A stretch of DNA of 64,000 nucleotides. It comes from Alloalcanivorax balearicus MACL04. GTDB taxonomy: Bacteria; Pseudomonadota; Gammaproteobacteria; Pseudomonadales; Alcanivoracaceae. Positions 33,239-43,499 of the stretch are shown here, one piece after another. The notes beneath the pieces are model-generated. The model worked only from the letters and a program-made list of their open reading frames with translations. It was not told where the DNA came from and made no database searches. Each line of letters starts with the position of its first letter. The first letter of the stretch is position 1. The DNA lies in assembly GCF_025532145.1 (NCBI RefSeq), contig NZ_ARXS01000001.1, forward strand, positions 186,001 to 250,000. Reading direction: 5' to 3'. The position numbers were made by a program, and so were the translations under genes.

Positions 33239-33256
33239 GTGACAACAAGATTACAC
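33239..33256 (-). promoter_or_regulatory. Pho box upstream of pstS
   Basis: The reverse strand reads GTGTAATCTTGTTGTCAC, two Pho half-sites (TGTAAT, TGTCAC) spaced 11 bp apart, 83 bp before the pstS GTG. It predicts PhoB activation of pstSCAB-phoU. Confidence 0.7.
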
Positions 33257-33400
33257 CCGGGTGACGGTTGCACTACCCGCTGTTGTCGTATCCGGCAGGC
33301 CGCCGGACCGGAATTGACCGCCAAACGTCCATTGTTGGCTGACCCGGAGCGGCCTGATCCGTATAATCGCCGCCGAATTCTTGATCAGTGACATAACAAC

Positions 33401-33964
33401 GTGACCGTCCTTCATTCCCCGAGACTGGCCCATTTCCAGCGGGCCCTGCACCATCTGACCTGCGTCGTCGGCAGAGCCGTGTCCTGGTGCGCCCTGCTTA
33501 TGGTATTCCTGATGGTGCTGGTGGTGGTAATGCGCTACGGATTCGGCATCGGCAACATCGCGCTGCAGGAAAGCATCACTTATTTGCATGGCGCGGTGTT
33601 CATGCTCTGCGCCGGCTACACCCTGGCCCAGGACGAACACGTGCGGGTGGACGTGCTCTATCAGCACTGGGGCCCGCGCCGGCGGGCGCTGGTGAACCTG
33701 CTGGGTACGCTCTTCCTGCTGCTGCCCATCTGCGTGGCGATTTTCGCGTTGAGCCTGGACTATGTGGTACGCAGCTGGGCGGGCCTGGAGAAATCCGACA
33801 ATGGCGGCCTTCCCCTGGTCTTCATACTCAAGAGTCTGCTGCTGGTGATGCCCGTACTGCTGGGAATCCAGGCGGTGGCGGATCTGCTGCGCCACGCCAT
33901 GACCCTGGCCGGAGCCTCTCAACCCGTGGACATCGAAGACCAGGAGACCCATCCATGGACATGA
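33401..33964 (+). CDS. dctQ: TRAP transporter small permease DctQ
   Basis: A 187-residue four-helix membrane protein of the DctQ family. VSWCALLMVFLMVLVVVMRYGFGIG and ALQESITYLHGAVFMLCAGYTLAQDEHVRVDVLY are typical, including the conserved E and the DEHVRVDV motif. It associates with DctM for Na+-driven carboxylate uptake. Start GTG 33401. It overlaps dctM by 10 bp. Confidence 0.9.
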   Translation: MTVLHSPRLAHFQRALHHLTCVVGRAVSWCALLMVFLMVLVVVMRYGFGIGNIALQESITYLHGAVFMLCAGYTLAQDEHVRVDVLYQHWGPRRRALVNLLGTLFLLLPICVAIFALSLDYVVRSWAGLEKSDNGGLPLVFILKSLLLVMPVLLGIQAVADLLRHAMTLAGASQPVDIEDQETHPWT

Positions 33965-35337
33965 TTCTGCCGCTTTCCATGTTCCTGGCGGTGGGTCTGG
34001 TGCTGCTCAGCGGCTACCCGGTGGCCTTCTGTCTCGGCGGTGTCGCTCTGTTGTTCGCCGTCGGCGGCCTGGCCACCGGCCTGGTCTCGGTAAACGACCT
34101 GACCTTCCTGCCCGGCCGGCTGTTCGGCATCATCAACAACACCACCCTGATCGCGGTCCCGCTGTTCGTGTTCATGGGCGTGATGCTGGAAAAGTCGAGG
34201 GTGGCGGAAAAACTGCTGGCCAGCATGGGCCTGCTGTTCGGGCGGCTGCCCGGCGGCCTGGGCTTCTCCATCATTCTGGTGGGGGCGTTGCTCGCCGCCA
34301 GCACCGGCATCGTCGGCGCCACCGTGGTCACCATGGGCCTGCTAACGCTGCCCACCATGCTGCGCCGGGGCTACCAGCCGTCCCTGGCCACCGGCCTGAT
34401 CTGCGCCACCGGCACCCTGGGTCAGATCATTCCGCCATCCATTGCCCTGGTGCTGCTCGGCGACGTGCTCTCCACCGCTTACCAGGAGGCGCAGTTGCGT
34501 CAGGGCACCTGGGCTCTGGAAACGGTTTCGGTGGGCGACCTGTTCGTCGGTGCCCTGATTCCGGGGCTGGTGCTGGTGGTGCTCTACCTGATCTATATGA
34601 CGGCGGTGAGCCTGTTACGACCGGAACAGGTGCCGGCGCTGGAACGCGACGATGGGGACGGCAACGACCGCACCGGTCTGATGGCGGCACTGAGCGGCCT
34701 GATTCCGCCCCTGCTGCTGATTCTCGCCGTGCTGGGCTCGATCCTGGCCGGACTGGCCACGCCCACCGAGGCGGCCGGGGTCGGCGCCTTCGGCACCCTG
34801 ATCCTGGCCGCCGCCAATCGGCATTTGAATTTCACCATTTTACGCGAGACCGTGCATGGCACCGCCCGGCTCACCGCCATGGTGTTCATGATCATGATCG
34901 GCGCCAGTCTGTTCACCATGGTGTTCCGCGCCTTCGGCGGTGAAGAGGCGGTGCAACATCTGTTCGACGCCCTGCCCGGCGGCGTCCTCGGCGCCACCGT
35001 GATGGTGATGCTGATCATCTTCCTGCTCGGCTTCATCCTCGACTTCATCGAGATCACCTTCGTGGTGGTGCCGATCGTCGGACCGATCCTGCTGGGCATG
35101 GGACTGGACCCGATCTGGTTGGGGGTGATGATCGCCCTTAATCTGCAAACCTCCTTCCTGACGCCGCCCTTCGGAATAGCCTTGTTCTATCTGCGAGGGG
35201 TGGCGCCACCGGAAGTCCGTACCACGCATATTTATCGGGGCGTGGTACCCTTTGTCTTCATCCAAATCATTATGCTCGGTATCCTGGCGCTATTCCCTCA
35301 ACTGGCGACCTGGCTGCCTCACCTGCTATATGGATAA
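33955..35337 (+). CDS. dctM: TRAP transporter large permease DctM
   Basis: A 460-residue polytopic permease of the DctM family: FLAVGLVLLSGYPVAFCLGG, GVMLEKSRVAEKLLASMGLLFGRLPGGLG and TGLICATGTLGQIIPPSIALVLLGDVLS are characteristic, the last being the substrate-path loop. The ATG at 33955 (MDMILPLSMFLAVG) gives the usual start. Paired with dctQ by overlap; the matching binding protein is probably the convergent gene at 35899. Confidence 0.92.
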   Translation: MDMILPLSMFLAVGLVLLSGYPVAFCLGGVALLFAVGGLATGLVSVNDLTFLPGRLFGIINNTTLIAVPLFVFMGVMLEKSRVAEKLLASMGLLFGRLPGGLGFSIILVGALLAASTGIVGATVVTMGLLTLPTMLRRGYQPSLATGLICATGTLGQIIPPSIALVLLGDVLSTAYQEAQLRQGTWALETVSVGDLFVGALIPGLVLVVLYLIYMTAVSLLRPEQVPALERDDGDGNDRTGLMAALSGLIPPLLLILAVLGSILAGLATPTEAAGVGAFGTLILAAANRHLNFTILRETVHGTARLTAMVFMIMIGASLFTMVFRAFGGEEAVQHLFDALPGGVLGATVMVMLIIFLLGFILDFIEITFVVVPIVGPILLGMGLDPIWLGVMIALNLQTSFLTPPFGIALFYLRGVAPPEVRTTHIYRGVVPFVFIQIIMLGILALFPQLATWLPHLLYG

Positions 35338-35341
35338 CAAG

Positions 35342-35734
35342 ATGACCGATCCCAGCGACGACATCCCTCAACCCAAGGGCACTCTGGCCCTGCAAACCAT
35401 TGCCATGCCGCAGAACGCCAACTGGAACGGCGATATCTTCGGGGGCTGGCTGGTGTCCCAGATGGACCTGGCCGGTTCGGTAACCGCCCGCGCCACCGCC
35501 AAGGGGCGCATCGCCACCGTGGCGGTGGATTCCATGGCGTTCCTGCGCCCGGTGCCAGTGGGCGCCGTGGTGAGCTGCTACACGCAACTGCTGGATATTG
35601 GCCGCAGTTCGATGCAGATCCAGGTGGAAGTGTGGATTCGGGAAGATACCGGGGAGTTGGCCAAGGTCACCGAAGGGCACTTCACCTTTGTCGCCATCGA
35701 CGACAGTGGCCGTACCCGGGCCGTGCCTCGCTAG
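35342..35734 (+). CDS. yciA: YciA-like acyl-CoA thioesterase
   Basis: A 130-residue hot-dog-fold thioesterase. LALQTIAMPQNANWNGDIFGGWLVSQMDLAG contains the catalytic N-xxx-DIFGGWL block, with the conserved Asp, and ends with FTFVAIDDSGRTRAVP as in YciA. It hydrolyses a broad range of acyl-CoAs. Start taken at ATG 35342; ATG 35330, overlapping the dctM stop, is equally possible. It could be translationally coupled to the TRAP genes. Confidence 0.9.
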   Translation: MTDPSDDIPQPKGTLALQTIAMPQNANWNGDIFGGWLVSQMDLAGSVTARATAKGRIATVAVDSMAFLRPVPVGAVVSCYTQLLDIGRSSMQIQVEVWIREDTGELAKVTEGHFTFVAIDDSGRTRAVPR

Positions 35735-35780
35735 AGAAGGGGGCGCGGGCCTTGGGGACATGAATTCGGAGATAGCCAAG

Positions 35781-35865
35781 AAGCCGCTGTGGGAGCTTGC
35801 CTGCAAGCGAATATCCCGAAGGCAGGACACCCCATTCGCTTGCAGGCAAGCTCCCACAGCGGCTT
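35781..35865. repeat. REP-type inverted repeat, perfect 32-bp arms
   Basis: Positions 35781-35812 (AAGCCGCTGTGGGAGCTTGC...) are the exact reverse complement of 35834-35865, with a 21-bp loop. It belongs to the same family as 24504-24569. It lies between convergent yciA and dctP and can act as a shared 3' end structure. Confidence 0.85.
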
Positions 35866-35898
35866 CGTAGCTCCAATTGCAGGAGCAGATTCCGCCGG

Positions 35899-37029
35899 TC
35901 AGGCGTCCTTCAACACCAGCGTGCGGCTGTTGAGCATGGCCTGTTCGGCGACTTCCTGGTAGGGCATGGAAGCATCGCGGAAAGCGACGATCGACTCATA
36001 AATGCGCCGTGACAGTTCGTCCCCGGCGATCACCTCTTCAATCACCTGATCACTGGTGTCCTTCAGCGCCATCAGCACGTCGTCCGGCAGGCGGCGCAAC
36101 TGCACACCATGCTCGTTGACCAGCTGTTTGAGCGCATCGGCGTTGCGGGCGGTGAACTCATCCAGGATGTGCTGATTCTCCGCTTCCGCGGCGGAACGGA
36201 CGATGTGCTGCAAATCCTGCGGCAGGCTGTTCCAGGCGTCCTTGTTGATGATCACTTCCAATGCGGAACCCGGCTCCTGCCAGCCCGGGTAGTAGTAGTA
36301 CTTGACCACCTTGTACAAACCGAAGGCCAGGTCGTTATAGGGGCCGACCCAGTCCGCGGCATCCAGGGCGCCGGTCTGCAGGGAGGTGAACACCTCACCG
36401 CCGGGCATTTGCACCGGAATTGCCCCCAGGCGCTTGATCACCTCGCCGGCCAGGCCGGGCATGCGGATCTTGAGCCCCTTGAGATCGTCGACGGAATTGA
36501 TTTCCTTGTTGAACCAGCCGGCCATCTGCGTGCCACTGTTACCGCAAGCCAGCGGCTGCAGGTTGAACGGCTCGTACAGTTCTTCCCACAACTCCTGGCC
36601 ACCGCCGAAGTTGAGCCAGCCGTTCATCTCCCAGGCGGTCAGACCAAAGGGAATGGTGGTAAAAAAGGGCATGGCCTGGTGCTTGCCCTTCCAATAATAA
36701 GGCGTGGAGTGCCCCATCTGGGCACTGCCGGAACGGACCGCGTCAAACACTCCGGTGGCGGGCACCAGTTCGCCGGCACCGTGCACCTTGATGGTCAAGC
36801 GGCCACCGGACATGGCATTGACGCGTTCGGCGAAGCGGTTGGCACCGGTACCGAGGCCGGGGTAATTCTTCGGCCAGGTGGTAACCAGATCCCATTTCAG
36901 CGCTTCGGCTTTCTTCTCACCGGCGGCACTGTTATCACTGGCGGCGGGTTTTTCTTCCTGGCCACAGCCCGCCAAGGCGGCGGCGCCCAGCCCCAGGCCC
37001 AGGGCGGAAACGAATTTGCGACGATCCAT
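35899..37029 (-). CDS. dctP: TRAP transporter substrate-binding protein DctP, Tat lipoprotein
   Basis: A 376-residue binding protein of the DctP/TakP type. The N-terminus MDRRKFVSALGLGLGAAALAGC has a Tat-like RRKF motif and a lipobox LAGC, so it is probably exported folded and lipidated. Core motifs WPKNYPGLGTGANRFAERV, GLKIRMPGLAGEVIKRLGA and GALDAADWVGPYNDLAFGL resemble TakP, which binds 2-oxo acids; that is an inference. It is convergent with dctQM-yciA, about 560 bp from dctM. Confidence 0.9.
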   Translation of the reverse strand: MDRRKFVSALGLGLGAAALAGCGQEEKPAASDNSAAGEKKAEALKWDLVTTWPKNYPGLGTGANRFAERVNAMSGGRLTIKVHGAGELVPATGVFDAVRSGSAQMGHSTPYYWKGKHQAMPFFTTIPFGLTAWEMNGWLNFGGGQELWEELYEPFNLQPLACGNSGTQMAGWFNKEINSVDDLKGLKIRMPGLAGEVIKRLGAIPVQMPGGEVFTSLQTGALDAADWVGPYNDLAFGLYKVVKYYYYPGWQEPGSALEVIINKDAWNSLPQDLQHIVRSAAEAENQHILDEFTARNADALKQLVNEHGVQLRRLPDDVLMALKDTSDQVIEEVIAGDELSRRIYESIVAFRDASMPYQEVAEQAMLNSRTLVLKDA

Positions 37030-37145
37030 TGGTAAGTCTCTCCCCTTCGGGTTGTTGTAAGTATGTGCCCGGCGTTACCGGGCACTGATCTTATCTCTTT
37101 TTACGGAACCGCTGTCCATGGGACCTTTATCTACCCCGGCGGCCG

Positions 37146-37190
37146 CTACAACACTTCCATCTACAGCACGTCCCTCTACAGCACGTCCAG
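37146..37190. repeat. 15-bp triplicate repeat at the uvrD 3' end
   Basis: Three adjacent copies: CTACAACACTTCCAT (37146-37160), CTACAGCACGTCCCT (37161-37175) and CTACAGCACGTCCAG (37176-37190). The last encodes the final residues LDVL and stop of uvrD on the reverse strand; the others are duplicated stop-codon segments just past the gene. Confidence 0.75.
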
Positions 37191-39338
37191 GCGGGCATAC
37201 TGGCTGACCAGCCATTTGGTCCCGACGCCATCGAAGTTGATTTGCAGGCGGGCGTTGGGCCCCTGCCCTTCGAAGTGCAATACCGTACCTTCTCCGAATT
37301 TGGGATGCACCACTCGCGCGCCCAGGCCGATGCCGTTGGCTTCCTCCTGACGCACCGTGCCGCGGCGGCCCACCGGCCGGCTCACTGCCGCCCGCACCCG
37401 CACTTCCTCCACCAACTCACCGGGAATCTCACGCAGAAAGCGGCTGGGCGGATTGAGCGTCTCGTTGCCGAACAGGCGCCGACTCTCGGCGTAGGTCAGA
37501 TACAGCTCGCGCATCGCCCGAGTCAGCCCCACGTAACAGAGCCTCCGCTCCTCGGCCAGCCGGCCGGGCTCCTCAGAGGACATCTGATGAGGGAACAGCC
37601 CTTCTTCCAGGCCGGTGATGAACACCACCGGAAACTCCAGCCCCTTGGCGGAGTGCAGGGTCATCATCTGCACCGCATCCTCGAACGCCTCCGCCTGGCC
37701 GTCACCGGCCTCCAGGGCGGCGTGATCGAGGAAGGCGGTGAGCGGGTCCAGATCGGACTCCTCGTCACCTTCACCAAACTGGCGCGTGGCGGAGACCAGC
37801 TCCTGCAGGTTTTCCACCCGCTGCTGGCCTTTGTCCCCTTTTTCCTGACCATGGAAGTCGAGCAGGCCGCTGGCGGCGATCACGTGTTCCGTGGTCTCGG
37901 CCAGATCCAGCGCTTCGGTCTGTGCCGCCAGTTGATCCACCAACTGCAGGAACGCCAGCAGCGCGTTGCTGGCCCGGGGGCTGAGCAGGCGTTCGTTGAC
38001 GATAGCCACCGCCGCGTCCCAGAGCGGGATACCGCGCAGGCGGGCCTGCTCGCGTACCGCCTCCAGAGTCTTATTGCCAATGCCCCGGGTCGGGGTGTTC
38101 ACCACCCGCTCGAAGGCGGCATCCGCCTGCCGATTGTTGAGTAACCGCAAATAAGCCAGGGCGTTACGGATTTCAGCCCGCTCGAAGAAGCGCTGGCCAC
38201 CGTAAATACGATACGGAATGCCGGCCTGCAGGAACGCCTCTTCCAATACCCGGGACTGCGCATTGGAACGGTACAGCACCGCCATATCATTGCGATTGGT
38301 ACCTTGCTGCACCAGGCTTTCCACTTTGCCGGCGATGAAACGGGCTTCGTCCACCTCGTTGAAACCGGCATAGAGGCGAATCGGGTCCCCCTTGCCGTCC
38401 TCGGTCCACAGCTGCTTGCCGAGACGGTCCGGGTTGTTGTCGATCACCGCGTTGGCCGCTTCCAGAATGGTGCTGGTGGAGCGATAGTTCTGCTCCAGAC
38501 GGATCACCCGGGTGTCCGGGAAATCGCGACTGAAGCGATGAATGTTCTCGATCTTGGCACCGCGCCAGCCGTAGATGGACTGGTCGTCGTCGCCGACGAT
38601 GGTGACCGCGTTATGCTCATCGGCCAGCAACCGCAGCCAGGCGTATTGGATGGCGTTGGTGTCCTGGAATTCATCCACCAGGATATGGCGGAAACGGCGC
38701 TGGTAGTGGCCGCGCAGGTCATCATTGTCGCGAAACAACTCCAACACCCGCAGCAGCATTTCATTGAAGTCCACCAGGCCGGCCCGCTCACAGGCTTCCT
38801 CATAGGCCAGGTAGATCTTCTGCATGGTCACCGCGAACAGATCGCCGCCGCTGACATCCATATGCGCCGCGCGCAGCCCTTCGTCCTTCTGGCCGTTAAT
38901 GAACCAGGTGGCCTGGCGTGCCGGCCAGCGCTGCTCATCCAGCCCCAACTCACGGATCACCCGCTTCACCAGCCGCTGCTGGTCATCGGCGTCGATGATC
39001 TCGAAACTCTGGGGCAAGCGCGCCTCCTGCCAGTGCGAGCGCAGCAGGCGGTGAGCGATGCCGTGGAAGGTGCCCACCCACATCCCACCGGCGGGCATGG
39101 CCAGCAGTTGTTCGATACGGCCGCGCATTTCCGCCGCCGCCTTATTGGTGAAGGTGACCGCGAGAATGCCGAAAGGCGAAGCCTGTTCGGTGGCGATCTG
39201 CCAGGCGATGCGGTGCACCAGCACGCGGGTCTTACCGGAGCCGGCGCCGGCCAACACCAGCAAATGGCGGTCTTCCGCGGCGACCGCGTCGCGTTGGGCC
39301 GGGTTGAGGCCTTCAAGAAGTGTGGTTACGTCATCCAT
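37176..39338 (-). CDS. uvrD: DNA helicase II UvrD
   Basis: A 720-residue SF1A 3'-5' helicase, the same length as E. coli UvrD. Motif I is [11 protein letters not shown], Ia [72 protein letters not shown] and [16 protein letters not shown]. It acts in mismatch and nucleotide-excision repair. The ATG at 39338 gives [19 protein letters not shown], the normal UvrD start. No LexA box was seen upstream. The 3' end carries a 15-bp triplicated repeat. Confidence 0.95.
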   Translation of the reverse strand: MDDVTTLLEGLNPAQRDAVAAEDRHLLVLAGAGSGKTRVLVHRIAWQIATEQASPFGILAVTFTNKAAAEMRGRIEQLLAMPAGGMWVGTFHGIAHRLLRSHWQEARLPQSFEIIDADDQQRLVKRVIRELGLDEQRWPARQATWFINGQKDEGLRAAHMDVSGGDLFAVTMQKIYLAYEEACERAGLVDFNEMLLRVLELFRDNDDLRGHYQRRFRHILVDEFQDTNAIQYAWLRLLADEHNAVTIVGDDDQSIYGWRGAKIENIHRFSRDFPDTRVIRLEQNYRSTSTILEAANAVIDNNPDRLGKQLWTEDGKGDPIRLYAGFNEVDEARFIAGKVESLVQQGTNRNDMAVLYRSNAQSRVLEEAFLQAGIPYRIYGGQRFFERAEIRNALAYLRLLNNRQADAAFERVVNTPTRGIGNKTLEAVREQARLRGIPLWDAAVAIVNERLLSPRASNALLAFLQLVDQLAAQTEALDLAETTEHVIAASGLLDFHGQEKGDKGQQRVENLQELVSATRQFGEGDEESDLDPLTAFLDHAALEAGDGQAEAFEDAVQMMTLHSAKGLEFPVVFITGLEEGLFPHQMSSEEPGRLAEERRLCYVGLTRAMRELYLTYAESRRLFGNETLNPPSRFLREIPGELVEEVRVRAAVSRPVGRRGTVRQEEANGIGLGARVVHPKFGEGTVLHFEGQGPNARLQINFDGVGTKWLVSQYARLDVL

Positions 39339-39529
39339 GGGCCCGGAGTTTATCAGAACCAGCGAAAGCCGGCGCTGGCTTTGCAGCAATCGACGCATCC
39401 GTGACCAATCGCACGCCCGGTGCCCCTTCCGTGGTTTCCTTTCCCGCACCGGCGTGGGTAAACTGCAAAACAAAAAGGCCGTCCACGAGCCTGGAACCCG
39501 AGTCCGTGTCTACGTCATCTCAGCAACAT

Positions 39530-42376
39530 ATGGATCATTCCCGCCATGCGGTGATGCGTGCCCAATGCCGCCACCTGAGCGCCGGCTTACGTGGCATGAG
39601 CATGCTGGAAGCGGCCACCGTGCTGGTCACCCTGGCGGCCTATTGGGCCACGCCGGTGTCCCTGCTATTGCTGCTGGGATGGGCGGCGTTGACACTGACC
39701 TTCATAGCGGCGCGCATCCTGTGGCTGCAATCCTGGGACCTGGAAGACGATACCGATCACCGCCAACTGCGCCGTTACATCTCGCTGTTCGTGCTGATTT
39801 CCGGTCTGTTGCTGGGGCTCGGCGGTTTGCTGCTGAACCTGCAGTCCACCACGCCGGACGAATCCCTGTTCTATGCGCAGCTGACTCTGGGCTGCCTGGG
39901 CATCGGCCTGGGCATCGTGGCACTGGCCGCCTACAGCAGCCATTTGTTCACCGTGGTGAGCTATCAGGCGCTGCTGCTGACCCCCGCCTTTACCCAATTG
40001 CTGCTGACACAACCGGACAATCCGGCCCTGGCCACCACCCTGCTCGCCATCGCCGGTTTTCTGTTTCTCACCGCCCGTTACATCAACAGCACCTCTCACC
40101 GCGCCCTGGACCTGCAGATCAGCAACACCGCCCTGATCGATTACCTGGACCGGGCCCGCGCCAACGCCGAGGCGCTGAACGAAAAGCTGGCCGAGGAGAT
40201 TTGTGAGCGGAAGGAGGCACGGCGGCGTCTGCAGGAGGCCAATGACCGGCTCGAATCCATGGTCAGCGAACGTACCCGGGCGCTGGAAGTGGCCAACCGG
40301 GAACTTACCGCCACCGGCGAGCGCCTGGAGCTGGCGCTGGAGGCCAGCAATATCGGTCTGTGGGACTGGAACCTGACCACCGGCTCCAACTACCACACCA
40401 ATTTTGACCGGCTGCTCGGCTACGAGAACGAGTACTTCGGCAATTTCTTCGGTGATCTCAAACAGCTGGTCCATCCGGACGACTTCCCCACCATCCGCCG
40501 CGGCATGGTCGCCCACTTCAAGGGTGAGACCGACCGCTATCACGCCATTTACCGGTTGCGCCACAAGCAGGGGCACTGGTGCTGGCTGGAGGACGACGGC
40601 CGCGTGGTGGAGTGGGACGACAACGGCCGTGCCATCCGCATGATCGGCACCCGCCGTGATATCACCTCTCAACGCGAAGCCCAGGAACAGCAACGCCTGG
40701 CCGCCACCGTCTTCGAGAACGCACCGGAGGGCATCTTCATCCTCGACCGGCAGTTCCGCTTCCTCGCCGCCAACGCCCGCTTCGAGCAGATCACCGGCTA
40801 TCGCGAGGAAGAAATGAACGGCAAGAGCATCGCTGACAGCGAACATGCCCGCCGTCACAGCAATCTCTACCACACCATTCGCGTGGGGCTGCGCCGCAAC
40901 GGCTTCTGGGAAGGGGAAATCACCGGCCGCCGGCGCAATGGCGAAATCTTTCCCGAGTGGGTGCAGATCAGCAGCGTGCTCGATGAACGTCAGCGGGTGA
41001 TCCGCTATGTCGGCATGATTTCCGATCTGACCTCCCGCAAGGAGGCGGAGGAGCGGGTCCGCTTCCTCTCCAACTACGACCGCCTCACCGGCCTGCCCAA
41101 TCGCACCCTGTTCCGCGAGCGGCTGCACAAGGCGCTCACCCTGGGCCGCCTCAATCGTTCCCGGGTGGCGTTGCTGATGATCGATCTGGACCGCTTCAAG
41201 CCCATCAACGAATCGCTCGGCCACGAAATCGGTGATCGTCTGCTGAAACTGGCCGCCGACCGCATCTCCCACTGCGGCCCCGGAGAGGAGAGTCTGGCCC
41301 GGGTCGGCGGCGACGAATTCGCCCTGGTGCTGGACAACTGCGGCGGGGAGCCGCAAATCGGCGCTCTGTGCCAGAAGATCATCAACGCGATGAAGAAGCC
41401 GTTCCTGATCGACAGCCACGAGCTGCTGCTGGGCGCCAGTATCGGCATCAGTCTGTTCCCGTCCACCGCCATGGATGCCCAGCCGATGATCAACCAGGCC
41501 GACATGGCGGTGCATCAGGCCAAACGCAGCGGCGGGAACAATTACCAGTTCTACCGCAGTGGCATGCAGGTGGCGTCGGTGGAGCAACTGGCGCTGGAAA
41601 CCAGCCTGCGCAAGGCCATCTTCAAAAATGAGTTCGTGGTCCACTACCAGCCGAAAATGGATCTGGCCAGCAATGCCGTCTCCTCGGTGGAAGCGCTGGT
41701 GCGCTGGCAGCACCCGAGCATGGGGCTGTTGCCGCCGTCGGAGTTCATCCCCTTGGCGGAGGAGTCCGGCCTGATCTCCGCCATCGGCGAGCTGGTGCTG
41801 GAGCGCTCCTGCCGCCAGGCGCGCCAATGGCATAAACAAGGACTGGGGGATATCCGGGTATCGGTGAACCTGTCCGCCCATCAATTCCGTAAGGGCAATC
41901 TGGCCGACGTCATCGACCGCATTCTCGAACTCACCGGCCTGCCCGCCCGCCTGCTGGAACTGGAACTCACCGAAAGCCTGATCATGGAGGACCTGGAGCA
42001 GAATATCGCTCTGCTGGAACGGCTGCGCTCACGGGGGATTGGTTTGTCGCTGGACGATTTCGGCACCGGTTATTCTTCGCTCAGTTACCTCAAGCGCTTC
42101 CCGGTGGACACATTGAAGATCGATCGTTCCTTCATTACCGATCTGACCCAGAACGCGGACGATGCCGCCATCACCCGCGCCATTATCGAAATGGCGCACA
42201 GCCTCAACATGAGTGTGGTGGCGGAAGGGGTGGAGACCGCACAGCACCTGGAGATTCTGCGTGCCATGGGGTGTGACGGCATTCAGGGTTTCCTGATCAG
42301 CCGGCCGGTGGAAGAGGACAAGATCCGGGAGATGCTGCGCGACCAGCACAACCTCTCCCCGCGGCGGATGCTTTAG
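39530..42376 (+). CDS. Membrane PAS-GGDEF-EAL cyclic-di-GMP protein
   Basis: About 948 residues. Order: five or six membrane helices (about 25-185), a coiled-coil linker (about 205-260), two PAS domains (about 262-380 and 385-505), GGDEF (about 510-680) and EAL (about 690-945). The GGDEF motif is intact (593-597, [10 protein letters not shown]) and EAL is intact (721-723, [10 protein letters not shown]), with [10 protein letters not shown] and the downstream GVET. No RxxD inhibitory site precedes GGDEF. It could both make and break c-di-GMP; PAS input suggests redox or ligand sensing. The start may instead be the GTG at 39506. Confidence 0.9.
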   Translation: MDHSRHAVMRAQCRHLSAGLRGMSMLEAATVLVTLAAYWATPVSLLLLLGWAALTLTFIAARILWLQSWDLEDDTDHRQLRRYISLFVLISGLLLGLGGLLLNLQSTTPDESLFYAQLTLGCLGIGLGIVALAAYSSHLFTVVSYQALLLTPAFTQLLLTQPDNPALATTLLAIAGFLFLTARYINSTSHRALDLQISNTALIDYLDRARANAEALNEKLAEEICERKEARRRLQEANDRLESMVSERTRALEVANRELTATGERLELALEASNIGLWDWNLTTGSNYHTNFDRLLGYENEYFGNFFGDLKQLVHPDDFPTIRRGMVAHFKGETDRYHAIYRLRHKQGHWCWLEDDGRVVEWDDNGRAIRMIGTRRDITSQREAQEQQRLAATVFENAPEGIFILDRQFRFLAANARFEQITGYREEEMNGKSIADSEHARRHSNLYHTIRVGLRRNGFWEGEITGRRRNGEIFPEWVQISSVLDERQRVIRYVGMISDLTSRKEAEERVRFLSNYDRLTGLPNRTLFRERLHKALTLGRLNRSRVALLMIDLDRFKPINESLGHEIGDRLLKLAADRISHCGPGEESLARVGGDEFALVLDNCGGEPQIGALCQKIINAMKKPFLIDSHELLLGASIGISLFPSTAMDAQPMINQADMAVHQAKRSGGNNYQFYRSGMQVASVEQLALETSLRKAIFKNEFVVHYQPKMDLASNAVSSVEALVRWQHPSMGLLPPSEFIPLAEESGLISAIGELVLERSCRQARQWHKQGLGDIRVSVNLSAHQFRKGNLADVIDRILELTGLPARLLELELTESLIMEDLEQNIALLERLRSRGIGLSLDDFGTGYSSLSYLKRFPVDTLKIDRSFITDLTQNADDAAITRAIIEMAHSLNMSVVAEGVETAQHLEILRAMGCDGIQGFLISRPVEEDKIREMLRDQHNLSPRRML

Positions 42377-42406
42377 CTCGGCGTGGCCCGCGGACCGCGC
42401 TTCGGT

Positions 42407-43411
42407 TCAATCAATGGCCGGCGGCTCGTCACCCAATATCGCCAGGGTTTCCGGCGCTTCGAAGAACGGCGTCAGATGACGGCGCAGCCAGGCCTCCAGC
42501 ATGCCGTTATCGCGCAACACCCGCACCACGCCCGGGGCGAAGCGACGGGCATCGTCCAGCATGGTTTCACGGTCGATCCCCACTTCCTCGAGCAATTCCA
42601 GCAGGGAACTGTCTCCGTATTTGTCGAAGAAGGTGTGTACGCCCTCGCTCAACAGGGTGGTGAAATAATCGCTGTGCCGGAACTGCCGCCAGAAGTCATA
42701 GCCGATCACGAACAGTTCCTGAATATCTTCGCTGCTCAGCAGTTCCCTCAGCTCCGCCACCGGACGTTCGGACAATTCACGCCAGCCATCCAGAATCAGT
42801 TCCCGCAGCGAGGCCAGATTCTCGCCGCTGTAGAGCCAGGGGTCGCTGAGCAACGCTTCCATCCGTCGCATCAGCCAGTCCTGCAGGCGCAGCTCCGCGG
42901 TGGCGCGCCAACGCTCCGGCACACGGCGCCCCAGCATCCCCCGCACCGCCTCGGGTATCCCCTGATGCAGCCAGGTTTTGACACCCAGTTGAGTACCGCC
43001 GGCCAATAGCGCCAGCAACACCGGGTTGTGGCTGAGCCAGGTGATCCCCTGGCGGGACAACGGCACTTCCAGCAGCTTGTCCACGGTGGCGGTGATGGTG
43101 TCCTCGTCCACCAGTTCCCCGATCAGCCGATCACTGTCGGTACCGCTCTGATACAGGCGCTCCATCATTTCGCCGACCAGTTCCGGCACCCCGCCGCCCA
43201 GTTCCATGGTGGCCGCGTACTTGTGCGCGGTATCGATCACCTGTTCCGGGGTCACTACCTCTCCCAAACGCAGCCGACCGGCTTCGGCCAGCAGGTAATC
43301 GAGCTCCTGCTCCAGCCAGACGTTCAGCTGCTCCGGCGCCAAGGTACGCTGGAAATGCGCCACCAGGGCATCAAGTAAACAATTTGCCTTAATTTGTCTA
43401 TTGTCCGTCAC
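42407..43411 (-). CDS. Conserved-looking hypothetical protein, all-helical
   Basis: A 334-residue soluble protein, mostly predicted helices and rich in Leu/Glu/Arg. It begins MTDNRQIKANCLLDALVAHF, has an ELGGGVPELVGEMMERLYQ segment, a mildly hydrophobic NPVLLALLAGGTQLGVKTW stretch and ends ILGDEPPAID. No enzymatic motif recognised. It lies divergent from the 43500 gene with 88 bp between, so they may share a promoter region. Confidence 0.75.
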   Translation of the reverse strand: MTDNRQIKANCLLDALVAHFQRTLAPEQLNVWLEQELDYLLAEAGRLRLGEVVTPEQVIDTAHKYAATMELGGGVPELVGEMMERLYQSGTDSDRLIGELVDEDTITATVDKLLEVPLSRQGITWLSHNPVLLALLAGGTQLGVKTWLHQGIPEAVRGMLGRRVPERWRATAELRLQDWLMRRMEALLSDPWLYSGENLASLRELILDGWRELSERPVAELRELLSSEDIQELFVIGYDFWRQFRHSDYFTTLLSEGVHTFFDKYGDSSLLELLEEVGIDRETMLDDARRFAPGVVRVLRDNGMLEAWLRRHLTPFFEAPETLAILGDEPPAID

Positions 43412-43499
43412 GACATAACCCTATTGTTAGAAGTGCCTTGCTGATGGCCCGGCCAACTGTATCATCGAGTGATGTAACATTCATTAGAGGTACGTGATT

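Noticed and set aside
39339-39400. LexA box before uvrD
   Set aside because: No CTG-N10-CAG motif was found in the upstream region.
39665-41884. A 739-codon open frame on the - strand
   Set aside because: Exact antisense shadow of the GGDEF-EAL gene in GC-rich DNA; no domain or ribosome site.
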